From contig NZ_FYEW01000001.1 of assembly GCF_900187375.1 (NCBI RefSeq), forward strand, positions 2,666,001 to 2,730,000: 64,000 nt of DNA, read 5' to 3'. Below, piece by piece: positions 26,289 to 35,949 of this stretch. The notes under the pieces were generated by a model that saw nothing but the letters and a program-made list of their open reading frames with translations, had not been told where the DNA came from and did no database searches. A program made the translations under genes and the position numbers. Numbering within the stretch: position 1 is the stretch's first letter; every line of letters begins with the position of its first letter. The DNA comes from Hymenobacter gelipurpurascens (GTDB lineage: Bacteria; Bacteroidota; Bacteroidia; Cytophagales; Hymenobacteraceae).

Positions 26289-26747
26289 ATGGCGCAGCAA
26301 TCTGCTCTGAGTTTATGGGTTCGGGCGTGGCTACTCCTTCCTCTTGCCGGCGTTGCGCTAATGGTTACGCTCTGGAAAACGGGACAACGGTGGCGTATTC
26401 TACATGGTACCAAGGCACCCGCAAAAGTATATCAGCATCTGGGCAAAGAGGGCTCAGGCAGCAGTGGGGTTTATTACTTGCTCGTCAAGTACCAACACCG
26501 GCAAGGCAACGCGCTTCAGGCGCGCGTAGTCACGGACAGATACACGCACGATTCGTTACAGGAAGGTGCTACCGTTAAGGTGTGCTACTTTGGCCAGGAT
26601 CATCAAAATACGCTTTTGGCAACCGAATGGGCATTTAGCGGCCAGCTGATGGTGATTAGTGCGGGGTGTCTACTTTGCTTGTTCGACAGCATAAGTACGA
26701 ATCGGGAGTGGCGAAACCGCAGGCCAGACGGGTATCTAGCAGACTGA
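26289..26747 (+). CDS. DUF3592-like small membrane protein
   Basis: 152 residues. One hydrophobic segment near 10-28 (VRAWLLLPLAGVALMVTLW) and another near 117-133 (QLMVISAGCLLCLF). Between them is a soluble domain of about 85 residues (KAPAKVYQHL, SGVYYLLVKYQHRQG, GATVKVCYFGQDHQN, LATEWAF), matching the layout of the DUF3592 family. The function of that family is unknown. It starts 16 bp after the dNMP kinase-like gene and is probably in the same transcript. Confidence 0.6.
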   Translation: MAQQSALSLWVRAWLLLPLAGVALMVTLWKTGQRWRILHGTKAPAKVYQHLGKEGSGSSGVYYLLVKYQHRQGNALQARVVTDRYTHDSLQEGATVKVCYFGQDHQNTLLATEWAFSGQLMVISAGCLLCLFDSISTNREWRNRRPDGYLAD

Positions 26748-26778
26748 GAATTCCTTCCTAGGCCACTGCACACTTCTT

Positions 26779-27777
26779 TCAAACCACTGGCGCGGGCTGT
26801 GCCTTCCACGACGGCGTGCCGCCCGTCACGAGCCTAGGCCACCCGTCCACGTATTCCAACCGATCCAGGAGCAGCACACGACGCGAGTAGCCTTGTTCGG
26901 CGTCAATGGCATCGAAGGTGGGCTGGCGGGGGTCGATGGCATGGTAGGCCAGCCAGTCGTGGCCCTCGGCATCCTTGATTACGCAGTTGTGGCCGGGGGC
27001 GCGCCAATGCTCGTTGCCTTCCAGCAGCATCCGGTAGGGGTCATCGGTAGCTTCGGCCAGCGTTTCAAAAGGCCCCATGGCCGAGCGCGAACGGGCCACT
27101 AGCACACCGTAATGGGCATCATCGCCACAGCAGTTATTGCCGGAGTAGAACAAGTAGTACCACTCGTCGCGCAGCACCACCCAACTGCCTTCCACCAGTT
27201 GATCGTAGCGCTTCGGATCGCCGGCACCGGCCGGATAGATGAGCTTGCGGGTTTTGCTGCCCGGCAAAAAGGATATTCGGTCGTCGGCGAGTTCCCGCAC
27301 CATCAGGGGGCCAAAGCCGGAACCCCAGTACAGGAGCTTTTTCCCGGTGGCGGGGTCGTCGAAGGCCATAGGGTCGATGTTACGGAAGCCAGGGCCGCAC
27401 TGCAACGGCTGGCCGATGTCCGTGAAAGGTCCGGCGGGAGCCTCGGCTATGGCGACGGCTAGGCATAGGCCACGCTTGGCATTCGGCTTGGCAGAGTAAT
27501 AGAGGTAGTAGCGGCCAGCGTGCTCACTGACGTGCGGCGCCCATATTTTCTGAGTTCTGCTTGCCCAAACGGGCTTTTCCGGCAACCCTTCTCCCAAGTA
27601 CTCCCAATGTACCAGATCAGTGGAGCGCGCTATCTGCAGGTTAATGATGACGCCTTCCCGTTTGGTTTGAGTGCCGTAGGCATAGTAGAACCCATCTTCA
27701 GCCCGAATAATAGTAGGGTCCGGGAAGTCATCATTCCAGATAGGATTCGTGTAGTGCAAGTGCGGCGGCTGGATCAT
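26779..27777 (-). CDS. Glycoside hydrolase family 43 protein
   Basis: 332 residues with no signal peptide, so cytoplasmic. The family's five-bladed propeller is recognisable. The general base is D20 in FPDPTIIRA, the pKa-modulating D135 in FRNIDPMAF, and the general acid E196 in VEGSWVV. Other typical GH43 segments are ARSTDLVHWEYLG, KIWAPHVSEHAGRYYLYYS and GHNCVIKD. GH43 enzymes act on arabinan, xylan or related side chains. Lacking an export signal, it probably acts on imported oligosaccharides. It is alone: no SusC/SusD or other sugar genes lie nearby. The gene is divergent from pruA. Confidence 0.85.
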   Translation of the reverse strand: MIQPPHLHYTNPIWNDDFPDPTIIRAEDGFYYAYGTQTKREGVIINLQIARSTDLVHWEYLGEGLPEKPVWASRTQKIWAPHVSEHAGRYYLYYSAKPNAKRGLCLAVAIAEAPAGPFTDIGQPLQCGPGFRNIDPMAFDDPATGKKLLYWGSGFGPLMVRELADDRISFLPGSKTRKLIYPAGAGDPKRYDQLVEGSWVVLRDEWYYLFYSGNNCCGDDAHYGVLVARSRSAMGPFETLAEATDDPYRMLLEGNEHWRAPGHNCVIKDAEGHDWLAYHAIDPRQPTFDAIDAEQGYSRRVLLLDRLEYVDGWPRLVTGGTPSWKAQPAPVV

Positions 27778-27822
27778 TTGCAGAGAAGGCTAGGCCAGTA
27801 TCTACGCTTCCTACGTCTTCTT

Positions 27823-27840
27823 GATAGGCCTAGGCCTATC
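27823..27840. repeat. 18-bp perfect palindrome between GH43 and pruA
   Basis: GATAGGCCTAGGCCTATC is its own reverse complement. It lies 16 bp before the -7 box of pruA and 46 bp before the GH43 start codon, so it may be an operator for one or both genes; it also contains the GGCCTAGGCC form of the window's common word. Confidence 0.5.
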
Positions 27841-27856
27841 ATTTGTGGCGGCTGGC

Positions 27857-27864
27857 TACCTTTG
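27857..27864 (+). promoter_or_regulatory. Candidate -7 box (TACCTTTG) for pruA
   Basis: Exact match to TAnnTTTG, 47 nt before the ATG at 27912. TTTG at 27842-27845 is too close to serve as the -33 element (11-bp gap), so only the -7 part is convincing. Confidence 0.45.
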
Positions 27865-27911
27865 CCTCTCCCACCTACGTCTTCAACCGTCCACCTAAAC
27901 TTCGCCTGCGT

Positions 27912-29579
27912 ATGGCCACTGGCTTTTTCAACGTCCCCGTCCCGATTAACGAACCCGTAAAAGGCTACGCTCCCGGCTCCCCCGAGCGCCTCGAACTACT
28001 CAAGACGCTCAAAGAGCTGAAGCAGCAGGAGCGCGACATCCCGATGTATATTGGTGGTAAGCCAGTGCGCACCGGCAACACCCAGCGCATCAGCCCGCCC
28101 CACGACCACCAGCATACCCTAGGCCACTTCCACGAGGGCGACGCGTCGCACGTGCATCAGGCCATTGACGCCGCCCTGGCCGCCCGCACCCAGTGGGCCG
28201 AGCTGCCATGGGAGCATCGTGCGGCTATCTTCCTGAAAGCCGCCGACCTGCTGGCCGGCCCCTATCGTGCCCGCATCAACGCGGCCACCATGCTGGGCCA
28301 GAGCAAAAATGCGTTTCAAGCCGAGATTGATGCCGCGTGCGAGCTGATCGACTTTTTCCGCTTCAACGTGCACTTCATGCAGCAAATCTACCAGCAGCAG
28401 CCCGAGTCGCTGCCCGGTATGTGGAACCGCCTGGAGCAGCGCCCTCTGGAGGGTTTCGTGTTTGCCCTCACGCCTTTCAACTTCACTTCTATCGCCGGCA
28501 ACCTCCCTACTTCGGCGGCCATGATGGGCAACACAATTGTGTGGAAGCCGGCTTACACGCAGATCTATTCGGCGCAGGTGCTGATGGAACTGTTCCAGGA
28601 AGCCGGCGTGCCCGATGGCGTTATCAACCTCATTTATGTGGACGGTCCTATGGCCGGCGACATTATCTTCTCGCACCCTGATTTCGCGGGCATCCACTTC
28701 ACCGGCTCTACCGGCGTGTTCCAGAACATCTGGAAAACCATCGGCCAGAACATTCATAAGTACCGCAGCTACCCGCGCATTGTGGGCGAAACCGGCGGCA
28801 AGGACTTTATCCTGGCGCACCACTCGGCGCACCCCAAGCAGGTTGCTACGGCCATCACGCGCGGCGCCTTCGAGTTTCAGGGTCAGAAGTGTTCAGCGGC
28901 CAGCCGCGCCTATATCCCGAGCAACATCTGGGACGAGGTGAAAGGGTATCTGCAGGAAGACCTGAAGTCCATCAAAATGGGCGACGTGGAAGACTTCTCG
29001 AACTTCGTCAATGCCGTTATCAGCGAGGTTTCCTTTGATAAGCTGGCCAAGTACATTGATGCCGCCAAGCAGGATGAAGGCGTTGAAATCATTGCCGGCG
29101 GCGGCCATGACAAGTCGAAAGGCTACTTCATCGAGCCCACGGTTATCGTGACCAAAGACCCCAAGTACGTGACAATGTGCGACGAGCTGTTCGGCCCCGT
29201 TATCACGATTTACGTTTACGATTCGCAGGAATTCGAGAAGATTCTGGACGTGGTAGATGGCACCTCGCCTTACGCTCTCACCGGCGCCATCTTCTCCCAA
29301 GACCGCTACGCCATCGATCTGGCTTCCAAGAAGCTGGTGCACGCGGCCGGCAACTTCTACATCAACGATAAGCCCACTGGCGCTGTCGTAGGCCAGCAGC
29401 CTTTCGGCGGTGCCCGCGCCTCCGGCACCAACGACAAGGCCGGCTCTATGCTGAACCTGCTCCGCTGGGTTTCGCCGCGCGCCATCAAGGAAACCTTCGT
29501 GCCGCCGGTAGATTACCGCTACCCCTTCCTGGGCGTAGACAACCACGAAGACCTCAATGTAGCTAAAGGCGGCTTCTAG
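27912..29579 (+). CDS. pruA: L-glutamate gamma-semialdehyde dehydrogenase (1-pyrroline-5-carboxylate dehydrogenase)
   Basis: 555 residues from the ATG at 27912; 69 bases upstream are open in frame but look like leader. Family features are FFNVPVPINEPVKGYAPGSPE, the NAD-binding regions FNFTSIAGNL and FTGSTGVFQ, the catalytic E293 (VGETGGKDF), and the catalytic C327 (FQGQKCSAASR). It carries the gene-level hallmarks of the stand-alone PruA (RocA-like) that oxidises glutamate semialdehyde to glutamate using NAD+, the second step of proline breakdown. The proline dehydrogenase gene is not in the window. A terminator follows the gene. Confidence 0.93.
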   Translation: MATGFFNVPVPINEPVKGYAPGSPERLELLKTLKELKQQERDIPMYIGGKPVRTGNTQRISPPHDHQHTLGHFHEGDASHVHQAIDAALAARTQWAELPWEHRAAIFLKAADLLAGPYRARINAATMLGQSKNAFQAEIDAACELIDFFRFNVHFMQQIYQQQPESLPGMWNRLEQRPLEGFVFALTPFNFTSIAGNLPTSAAMMGNTIVWKPAYTQIYSAQVLMELFQEAGVPDGVINLIYVDGPMAGDIIFSHPDFAGIHFTGSTGVFQNIWKTIGQNIHKYRSYPRIVGETGGKDFILAHHSAHPKQVATAITRGAFEFQGQKCSAASRAYIPSNIWDEVKGYLQEDLKSIKMGDVEDFSNFVNAVISEVSFDKLAKYIDAAKQDEGVEIIAGGGHDKSKGYFIEPTVIVTKDPKYVTMCDELFGPVITIYVYDSQEFEKILDVVDGTSPYALTGAIFSQDRYAIDLASKKLVHAAGNFYINDKPTGAVVGQQPFGGARASGTNDKAGSMLNLLRWVSPRAIKETFVPPVDYRYPFLGVDNHEDLNVAKGGF

Positions 29580-29597
29580 GCCAGTCAGCTACCCAGC

Positions 29598-29631
29598 AAA
29601 ACGCCACTTCGGGAAACCGGGGTGGCGTTTT
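29598..29631 (+). terminator. Terminator after pruA
   Basis: Stem AAAACGCCAC (29598-29607) with GTGGCGTTTT (29622-29631), 14-nt loop, 18 bp after the stop codon. Confidence 0.8.
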
Positions 29632-29806
29632 CATGTTTACTAGGCCTCGTTGTCCGTTAACAACGGAACCCGCAAGGAGGGTAGCCGCTGGTAGCGGAGA
29701 TACTCCTGCATTGTGTACCGGTGGGGAGTAGCAGGCCCGGGCAGTAGTATAACGAAAAACAGTTTATAGTCAATCATACACCTTTATCCTGCGGCCGTGT
29801 TTCACC

Positions 29807-29837
29807 TTTGTTCCCCGCGCTTTTCGCGCTACCTTTG
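29807..29837 (+). promoter_or_regulatory. Promoter of the complex I operon
   Basis: TTTG (29807-29810), a 19-bp spacer, then TACCTTTG (29830-29837). This is an exact Bacteroidota-type promoter with ideal spacing. Transcription should begin close to 29842, ahead of nuoA. It is the clearest promoter in the window. Confidence 0.8.
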
Positions 29838-29879
29838 CCTTCCATGCCGTTCCTGAGCGGCCCTTACCTGTCGACGCCT

Positions 29880-30269
29880 ATGCTTCTCGCAGTTCCAACC
29901 AACTACCAGCCTTCTGATTTTCTGCCGATTATCGTGCAGTTTGTATTGGCTATTGCCTTTGTGGCTTTTGCCATGATAGTCTCCCACCTCGTGGGTCCGC
30001 GCCGCAAGAGCGTGGTAAAGGATGAGGCCTTTGAGTGCGGCATCGAATCGGTGGGCAACGCCCGCACTCCTATTTCGGTGAAGTACTTCCTCACAGCCAT
30101 CCTGTTCGTGCTCTTCGATGTGGAGGTAATCTTCATGTACCCTTGGGCCGTGAACTTCCGGGCTTTAGGTAAAGATGGCTTTATCGAGATGATTGTGTTT
30201 CTGACCCTGCTTATGGCAGGTTTCGCATACGTCATCAAAAAAGGCGTATTACGCTGGAATGAGGCCTAG
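29880..30269 (+). CDS. nuoA: NADH-quinone oxidoreductase subunit A
   Basis: 129 residues with three membrane segments and the conserved loop DEAFECGIESVGNARTPIS between the first two, followed by VKYFLTAILFVLFDVEVIF. Two starts are possible. ATG 29844 lies only 6 nt after the -7 box and adds 12 residues (MPFLSGPYLSTP). ATG 29880 gives a leader of about 38 nt and the usual family N-terminus, so I prefer it. It is the first gene of the complex I operon, directly behind the promoter at 29807-29837. Confidence 0.9.
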   Translation: MLLAVPTNYQPSDFLPIIVQFVLAIAFVAFAMIVSHLVGPRRKSVVKDEAFECGIESVGNARTPISVKYFLTAILFVLFDVEVIFMYPWAVNFRALGKDGFIEMIVFLTLLMAGFAYVIKKGVLRWNEA

Positions 30270-30342
30270 TAGCCAAACTTTTAAGTCGTAGCTACTGTTC
30301 AAAAAAGCGGGGTAACCGGCTTTCTTTAACTGACTTTCTCTG

Positions 30343-30897
30343 ATGGATAATAGAGTTCCTGAAATCAAAACGGTAGACGCACCTGAGGGCATCGAAGGTG
30401 CTGGCTTCTTCGCCACGTCGCTGGAAAAAGTGGTGGGCATTGCTCGTGCTAACTCGCTCTGGCCATTGCCTTTCGCTACCTCATGCTGCGGCATCGAGTT
30501 CATGGCAACCATGGGCTCTCACTATGATATCTCCCGCTTCGGCTCGGAGCGCCCTAGCTTCTCGCCTCGCCAGGCCGACTTGCTAATGGTGATGGGGACT
30601 ATTGCCAAGAAAATGGCTCCCATCGTGAAGCAGGTGTACGAGCAGATGGCTGAGCCTCGTTGGGTGCTGGCTATGGGTGCTTGCGCCTGCTCAGGCGGCA
30701 TCTTCGATACGTACTCCGTGCTCCAGGGCATTGACCGCATCATTCCGGTTGACGTGTACGTGCCCGGCTGCCCACCCCGCCCCGAGCAGGTGCTAGATGG
30801 CCTGATGCGGGTGCAGGATCTGGCCAAAAACGAATCATTGCGTCGTCGCAACTCGCCTGAGTATCAGGCTCTGCTGGCATCTTACAATATTAAGTAA
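30343..30897 (+). CDS. nuoB: NADH-quinone oxidoreductase subunit B
   Basis: 184 residues. The ligands of the N2 [4Fe-4S] cluster are visible: the paired cysteines in [10 protein letters not shown], one in GACACSGG, and one in [11 protein letters not shown]2 passes electrons to quinone. The soluble subunit sits at the junction with the membrane arm. A DEFGL-like basic N-terminus is absent, as usual. Downstream, before nuoC, lies a ~100-bp inverted-repeat-rich spacer. Confidence 0.96.
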   Translation: MDNRVPEIKTVDAPEGIEGAGFFATSLEKVVGIARANSLWPLPFATSCCGIEFMATMGSHYDISRFGSERPSFSPRQADLLMVMGTIAKKMAPIVKQVYEQMAEPRWVLAMGACACSGGIFDTYSVLQGIDRIIPVDVYVPGCPPRPEQVLDGLMRVQDLAKNESLRRRNSPEYQALLASYNIK

Positions 30898-30902
30898 GGA
30901 GA

Positions 30903-30993
30903 TAGGAGCTGGAAGCGAGAATTCGTTCTCTCTAGATGGCTTCGCTAATTCACTTCTTTCTAGCTCCTAACTTCTAGCTCCTAGCTTCTCTCA
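30903..30993. repeat. Inverted/direct repeat spacer between nuoB and nuoC
   Basis: TAGGAGCTGGAAG near the start is a near inverted copy of CTTCTAGCTCCTA near the end, and TAGCTCCTA occurs twice in tandem. The inner part has GAGAATTCGTTCTC. It would fold as a hairpin in the operon mRNA. Confidence 0.6.
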
Positions 30994-30998
30994 AAAGA

Positions 30999-31565
30999 AT
31001 GGCTGAACAGAACGAAGAATCCCCGGCCGCTCAGGAAACTGCGGCAGCCCTCGACCCAGCGGCGCAGAAAAATGCGCAATTGCTAGATCTGCTGCACCGC
31101 CTGTTCGGAGCCGACACTTTCATGGATGTGGAGCAGCCGTATGGCCTCCTGACGGCAACCACCACGCGCGAGCGGATTCACGATATCATTGGTGGCCTAC
31201 AGCAGGACCAGGAGTTACAGCTGAACTTCCTGACAACTATGTGTGGGATTCACTATCCGGAGAATGAGGGCAAGGAGCTAGGTATGATTTATCATCTGCA
31301 CAGCCTGACCCAAAACATCCGGCTGCGCCTCAAAATCTTCTTCCCGATTGCCGACCCCGTAGTGCCCACGCTGACGAACCTCTACTCCACCGCCAACTGG
31401 ATGGAAAGAGAGGCCTACGATTTCTACGGCATCATCTTCTCGGGCCACCCCAACCTCATTCGTATCCTGAATGTGGAGGACATGGACTACCATCCTATGC
31501 GCCGGGAATACGCCCTCGAAGACGGCACCCGTGAAGATAAAACCGACCTTTTCTTCGGCCGCTAG
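30999..31565 (+). CDS. nuoC: NADH-quinone oxidoreductase subunit C
   Basis: 188 residues. The first ~25 are Ala/Glu-rich and probably disordered (MAEQNEESPAAQETAAALDP). The C-terminal signature of the 30-kDa subunit is present: ANWMEREAYDFYGIIFSGHP, then LRI-like IRILNVEDMDYHPMRREYAL. It is a separate gene from nuoD here (in some bacteria the two are fused). The stop is 17 bp before nuoD. Confidence 0.95.
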   Translation: MAEQNEESPAAQETAAALDPAAQKNAQLLDLLHRLFGADTFMDVEQPYGLLTATTTRERIHDIIGGLQQDQELQLNFLTTMCGIHYPENEGKELGMIYHLHSLTQNIRLRLKIFFPIADPVVPTLTNLYSTANWMEREAYDFYGIIFSGHPNLIRILNVEDMDYHPMRREYALEDGTREDKTDLFFGR

Positions 31566-31582
31566 GCCCCTGATACCTTATC

Positions 31583-32851
31583 ATGGCAGTTAACGACACG
31601 CTGGAAGGCACCCATAAAATCATCGAAGAAGCCCGGGCGCAGCAGGCGCGGATTAATCCCCTGGCGCCTACGGTAAACGACTTCAACCAGGAACTCACGA
31701 CGCTGAACCTGGGCCCCACACACCCCGCTACGCACGGCATTTTCCAGAACATCCTGCAAATGGATGGCGAGCGGATTGTGTCGGGTGTTCCTACTATTGG
31801 CTATATCCACCGGGCCTTCGAGAAGATAGCCGAACGTCGGCCGTTCTATCAGATTACGCCCCTCACCGACCGGATGAACTACTGTTCGTCGCCCATCAAC
31901 AACATGGGCTGGCATATGACGGTAGAGAAGCTGCTCGGCGTGACGGTTCCGAAGCGCGCGCAGTACATGCGCGTGATTCTGATGGAGCTGGCCCGCATCA
32001 CCGACCACCTGATTTGCAATGGCATCTTAGGCGTAGATACGGGCGCTTTCACCGGCTTCCTCTACCTGATGGAGGAGCGCGAAAAGGTGTACGAGATTTA
32101 CGAAGAAGTAAGTGGTGCCCGCCTCACCACCAACATGGGCCGCGTAGGCGGTATGGAGCGCGACTTCACCGATGTGGCTATTGCCAAGCTGCGTGCCTGG
32201 CTGAAGACCTTCCCAGCCGTTATGGCGGAGTTCGAGAAGATGTTCAACCGCAACCGCATCTTCATGGACCGCGTGGTCGATGTGGGCGGCATCTCGGCTG
32301 AGCGTGCTCTGAACTACGGCTTCACAGGCCCTAACCTGCGTGCTGCCGGTGTCGACTACGACGTTCGGGTAATGAATCCCTATTCCAGCTACGAAGATTT
32401 CGAGTTCGAAATTCCTGTGGGCACGAAGGGCGACACCTACGACCGTTTCATGGTGCGCAACGAGGAGATTTGGCAGAGCCTGCGCATCATCAATCAGGCG
32501 CTCGAAAACCTTCCCGAAGGCCCGTACCACGCTGATGCCCCGCATTACTACCTGCCTCCCAAGCAGGCGGTATATAAGAATATGGAAGCGCTCATCTACC
32601 ACTTCAAGATCGTTATGGGCGAGATTGAGGCACCGGTCGGTGAAGTGTATCACTCGGTAGAGGGTGGCAACGGTGAGTTGGGTTTCTACTTGGTTTCTGA
32701 TGGCGGCCGCACCCCGTACCGCTTGCACTTCCGCCGTCCTTGCTTCATCTACTACCAGGCCTACACGGAAATGGTAGTAGGCCAGACACTCTCCGACGCC
32801 ATCGTGACGCTGTCGTCGATGAACGTGATTGCGGGGGAGCTCGACGCGTAG
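31583..32851 (+). CDS. nuoD: NADH-quinone oxidoreductase subunit D
   Basis: 422 residues, the usual length. Characteristic parts are LGPTHPATHGIFQNILQMDG with the HxxxH quinone-site histidines, GYIHRAFEKIAERR, MNYCSSPINNMGW, and the C-terminal GRTPYRLHFRRPCF. Together with NuoB it forms the quinone-reduction site. The gap to nuoE is 22 bp. Confidence 0.96.
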   Translation: MAVNDTLEGTHKIIEEARAQQARINPLAPTVNDFNQELTTLNLGPTHPATHGIFQNILQMDGERIVSGVPTIGYIHRAFEKIAERRPFYQITPLTDRMNYCSSPINNMGWHMTVEKLLGVTVPKRAQYMRVILMELARITDHLICNGILGVDTGAFTGFLYLMEEREKVYEIYEEVSGARLTTNMGRVGGMERDFTDVAIAKLRAWLKTFPAVMAEFEKMFNRNRIFMDRVVDVGGISAERALNYGFTGPNLRAAGVDYDVRVMNPYSSYEDFEFEIPVGTKGDTYDRFMVRNEEIWQSLRIINQALENLPEGPYHADAPHYYLPPKQAVYKNMEALIYHFKIVMGEIEAPVGEVYHSVEGGNGELGFYLVSDGGRTPYRLHFRRPCFIYYQAYTEMVVGQTLSDAIVTLSSMNVIAGELDA

Positions 32852-32873
32852 TTTTTTGCTGAATTTGACTTTT

Positions 32874-33443
32874 ATGGAGACGACTGCCGTCAAGCCGCAA
32901 TTTTCCGAAGCCGCTCAGGCCGAAATCAAGCGTCTGCTTACCCATTACCCTGAAGACCGACGCAAGTCGACCTTGCTGCCTATCCTGCACATTGCCCAAG
33001 CCGAATTTGGCGGCTGGGTGAGCCCAGAGGTTCAGGATTTGGTAGCCGAAGTAATTGGTATCAAGCCAATTGAAGTGTATGAAGTTTCATCCTTCTACAC
33101 TATGTTCAACCTGAAGCCAGTAGGCAAGCACGTGCTGGAAATCTGCCGCACGGGCCCTTGCATGTTGCGTGGTTCCGATGAGTTGACGGCTCACCTGGAG
33201 CGGATTACAGGCGCAAAGGTGGGCGGCACGCCTTCTGAGGACGGGCTGTTCACTTTAAAAGAAGTGGAATGCTTAGCGGCTTGCGGCTTTGCTCCCATCG
33301 TGCAAGTGCGTGAGAAATACTACGAGCAGTTGGATACGCCGGAAGCTGTAGATGCTATGCTCTCTGAGCTGCGCAACCAAGTGCACCGCCCTGCCCTGCC
33401 GTGGGAAGAAACTGGCCTACCAAACGCACTGGCCAACAACTAA
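32874..33443 (+). CDS. nuoE: NADH-quinone oxidoreductase subunit E
   Basis: 189 residues from ATG 32874. It is a thioredoxin-like fold with the N1a [2Fe-2S] ligands in CRTGPCMLRG and CLAACGFAP. The N-terminal helices (YPEDRRKSTLLPILHIAQAE) are normal. It pairs with NuoF. The stop is 20 bp before the nuoF start. Confidence 0.95.
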   Translation: METTAVKPQFSEAAQAEIKRLLTHYPEDRRKSTLLPILHIAQAEFGGWVSPEVQDLVAEVIGIKPIEVYEVSSFYTMFNLKPVGKHVLEICRTGPCMLRGSDELTAHLERITGAKVGGTPSEDGLFTLKEVECLAACGFAPIVQVREKYYEQLDTPEAVDAMLSELRNQVHRPALPWEETGLPNALANN

Positions 33444-33463
33444 CGTCTTTCAGCTCTGAATCT

Positions 33464-34804
<1,341 letters not shown>

Positions 34805-34847
34805 TTTTCTATTGACTCTTCTCTTCCCTTTCTGGAAGCTCTGAATA

Positions 34848-35849
34848 ATGGCTAAAATAACCTTTGATGGCGTTGAGGTAGAAGTTCCGGACGGAACCAC
34901 TATCCTGAATGCAGCCCGCCAGATCGGGGGCAGCATCGTTCCCCCGGCCATGTGCTACTACACGCCGCTCAAAGGCTCGGGTGGTAAGTGCCGCGCCTGT
35001 CTCGTGCGTGTAGCGGCTGGCTCGGCCAAGGACCCGCGCCCGATGCCTAAGCTGGTTGCTTCGTGTGTAACGCCTGTACAGGACGGCATGGTAGTCGAGA
35101 ATACGACTTCCGAGCAGGTACTGAACGTGCGCAAGGGCATTGTGGAAATGCTGCTCATCAACCACCCCCTGGACTGCCCCGTGTGCGACCAAGCTGGTGA
35201 GTGTGACCTGCAGAACTTTGCTTTCGAGCATGGCGTGTCCACAACCCGCTATCAGGAAGAGCGTCGCACCTTCGAGAAAATCGATATCGGTCCGCTGATT
35301 CAGCTGCACATGACGCGCTGCATTCTGTGCTACCGCTGCGTGTACACCGCCGACCAGATTGCCAAAGGCGACCGGGTACACGGCGTACTAGGCCGCGGTG
35401 ATGCTGCTGAAATCGGTACTTACATCGAGAACATCATCGATAATGACTTCTCCGGCAACGTCATCGACGTATGCCCCGTGGGAGCTCTAACCGATAAGAC
35501 GTTCCGCTTCAAGCAGCGCGTATGGTTCACAAAGCCGGTAAATGCTCACCGCGACTGCCCTAAGTGCTCCGGTAATGTAGTGTTATGGTATAAAGGCAAA
35601 GACGTACTTCGCACTACCGCCCGCAAGGACGAGTATGGCGAGGTAAAAGAGTGGATTTGCAACGAGTGCCGCTTCGAGAAGAAGGAAACATCGGACTGGA
35701 CAATCGAAGGACCAGCCCACATCGACCGTTCTTCCGTTATTTCGGCTAACCACTACGAGTTGCCAGTGCTCAACCAATCGGTTATTGCCGATTTGCCCGA
35801 AAGCACCCAGCGCGAACTGGAAAAGAATCCTCCACTGAAACTAGGGTAA
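34848..35849 (+). CDS. nuoG: NADH-quinone oxidoreductase subunit G, short form
   Basis: 333 residues, about a third of the length of the E. coli subunit. It contains N1b (C36, C48, C51, C73), N5 (H106, C110, C113, C119) and N4 (C158, C161, C164, C209). The large molybdopterin-like domain is missing except for its beginning. There, four cysteines appear as two pairs (C237/C240 and C271/C274), which could hold a metal or be what remains of the N7 site. Short NuoG is common in Bacteroidota, so this is not a truncation. Confidence 0.93.
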   Translation: MAKITFDGVEVEVPDGTTILNAARQIGGSIVPPAMCYYTPLKGSGGKCRACLVRVAAGSAKDPRPMPKLVASCVTPVQDGMVVENTTSEQVLNVRKGIVEMLLINHPLDCPVCDQAGECDLQNFAFEHGVSTTRYQEERRTFEKIDIGPLIQLHMTRCILCYRCVYTADQIAKGDRVHGVLGRGDAAEIGTYIENIIDNDFSGNVIDVCPVGALTDKTFRFKQRVWFTKPVNAHRDCPKCSGNVVLWYKGKDVLRTTARKDEYGEVKEWICNECRFEKKETSDWTIEGPAHIDRSSVISANHYELPVLNQSVIADLPESTQRELEKNPPLKLG

Positions 35850-35850
35850 T

Positions 35851-35938
35851 CAGTTGCCAGTTGCGGAGTTGCCGGTTGCCAGTATGGGCACAATCGGCAC
35901 TCCAAACTACTGGCAACTGGCAACTGGCAACTGACAAC
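35851..35938. repeat. Inverted/direct repeat spacer between nuoG and nuoH
   Basis: CAGTTGCCAGTTG at the left (35851-35863) matches CAACTGGCAACTG on the right, and the right arm has three tandem copies of CTGGCAA. The sequence is unlike that of the other elements in this operon. Confidence 0.65.
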
Positions 35939-35949
35939 TCATAATTGAA

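Noticed and set aside
35851..35938. CRISPR-like array in the nuoG-nuoH spacer
   Set aside because: The CTGGCAA units are adjacent with no spacers and total under 100 bp; the arms pair with each other, so it is an inverted repeat.
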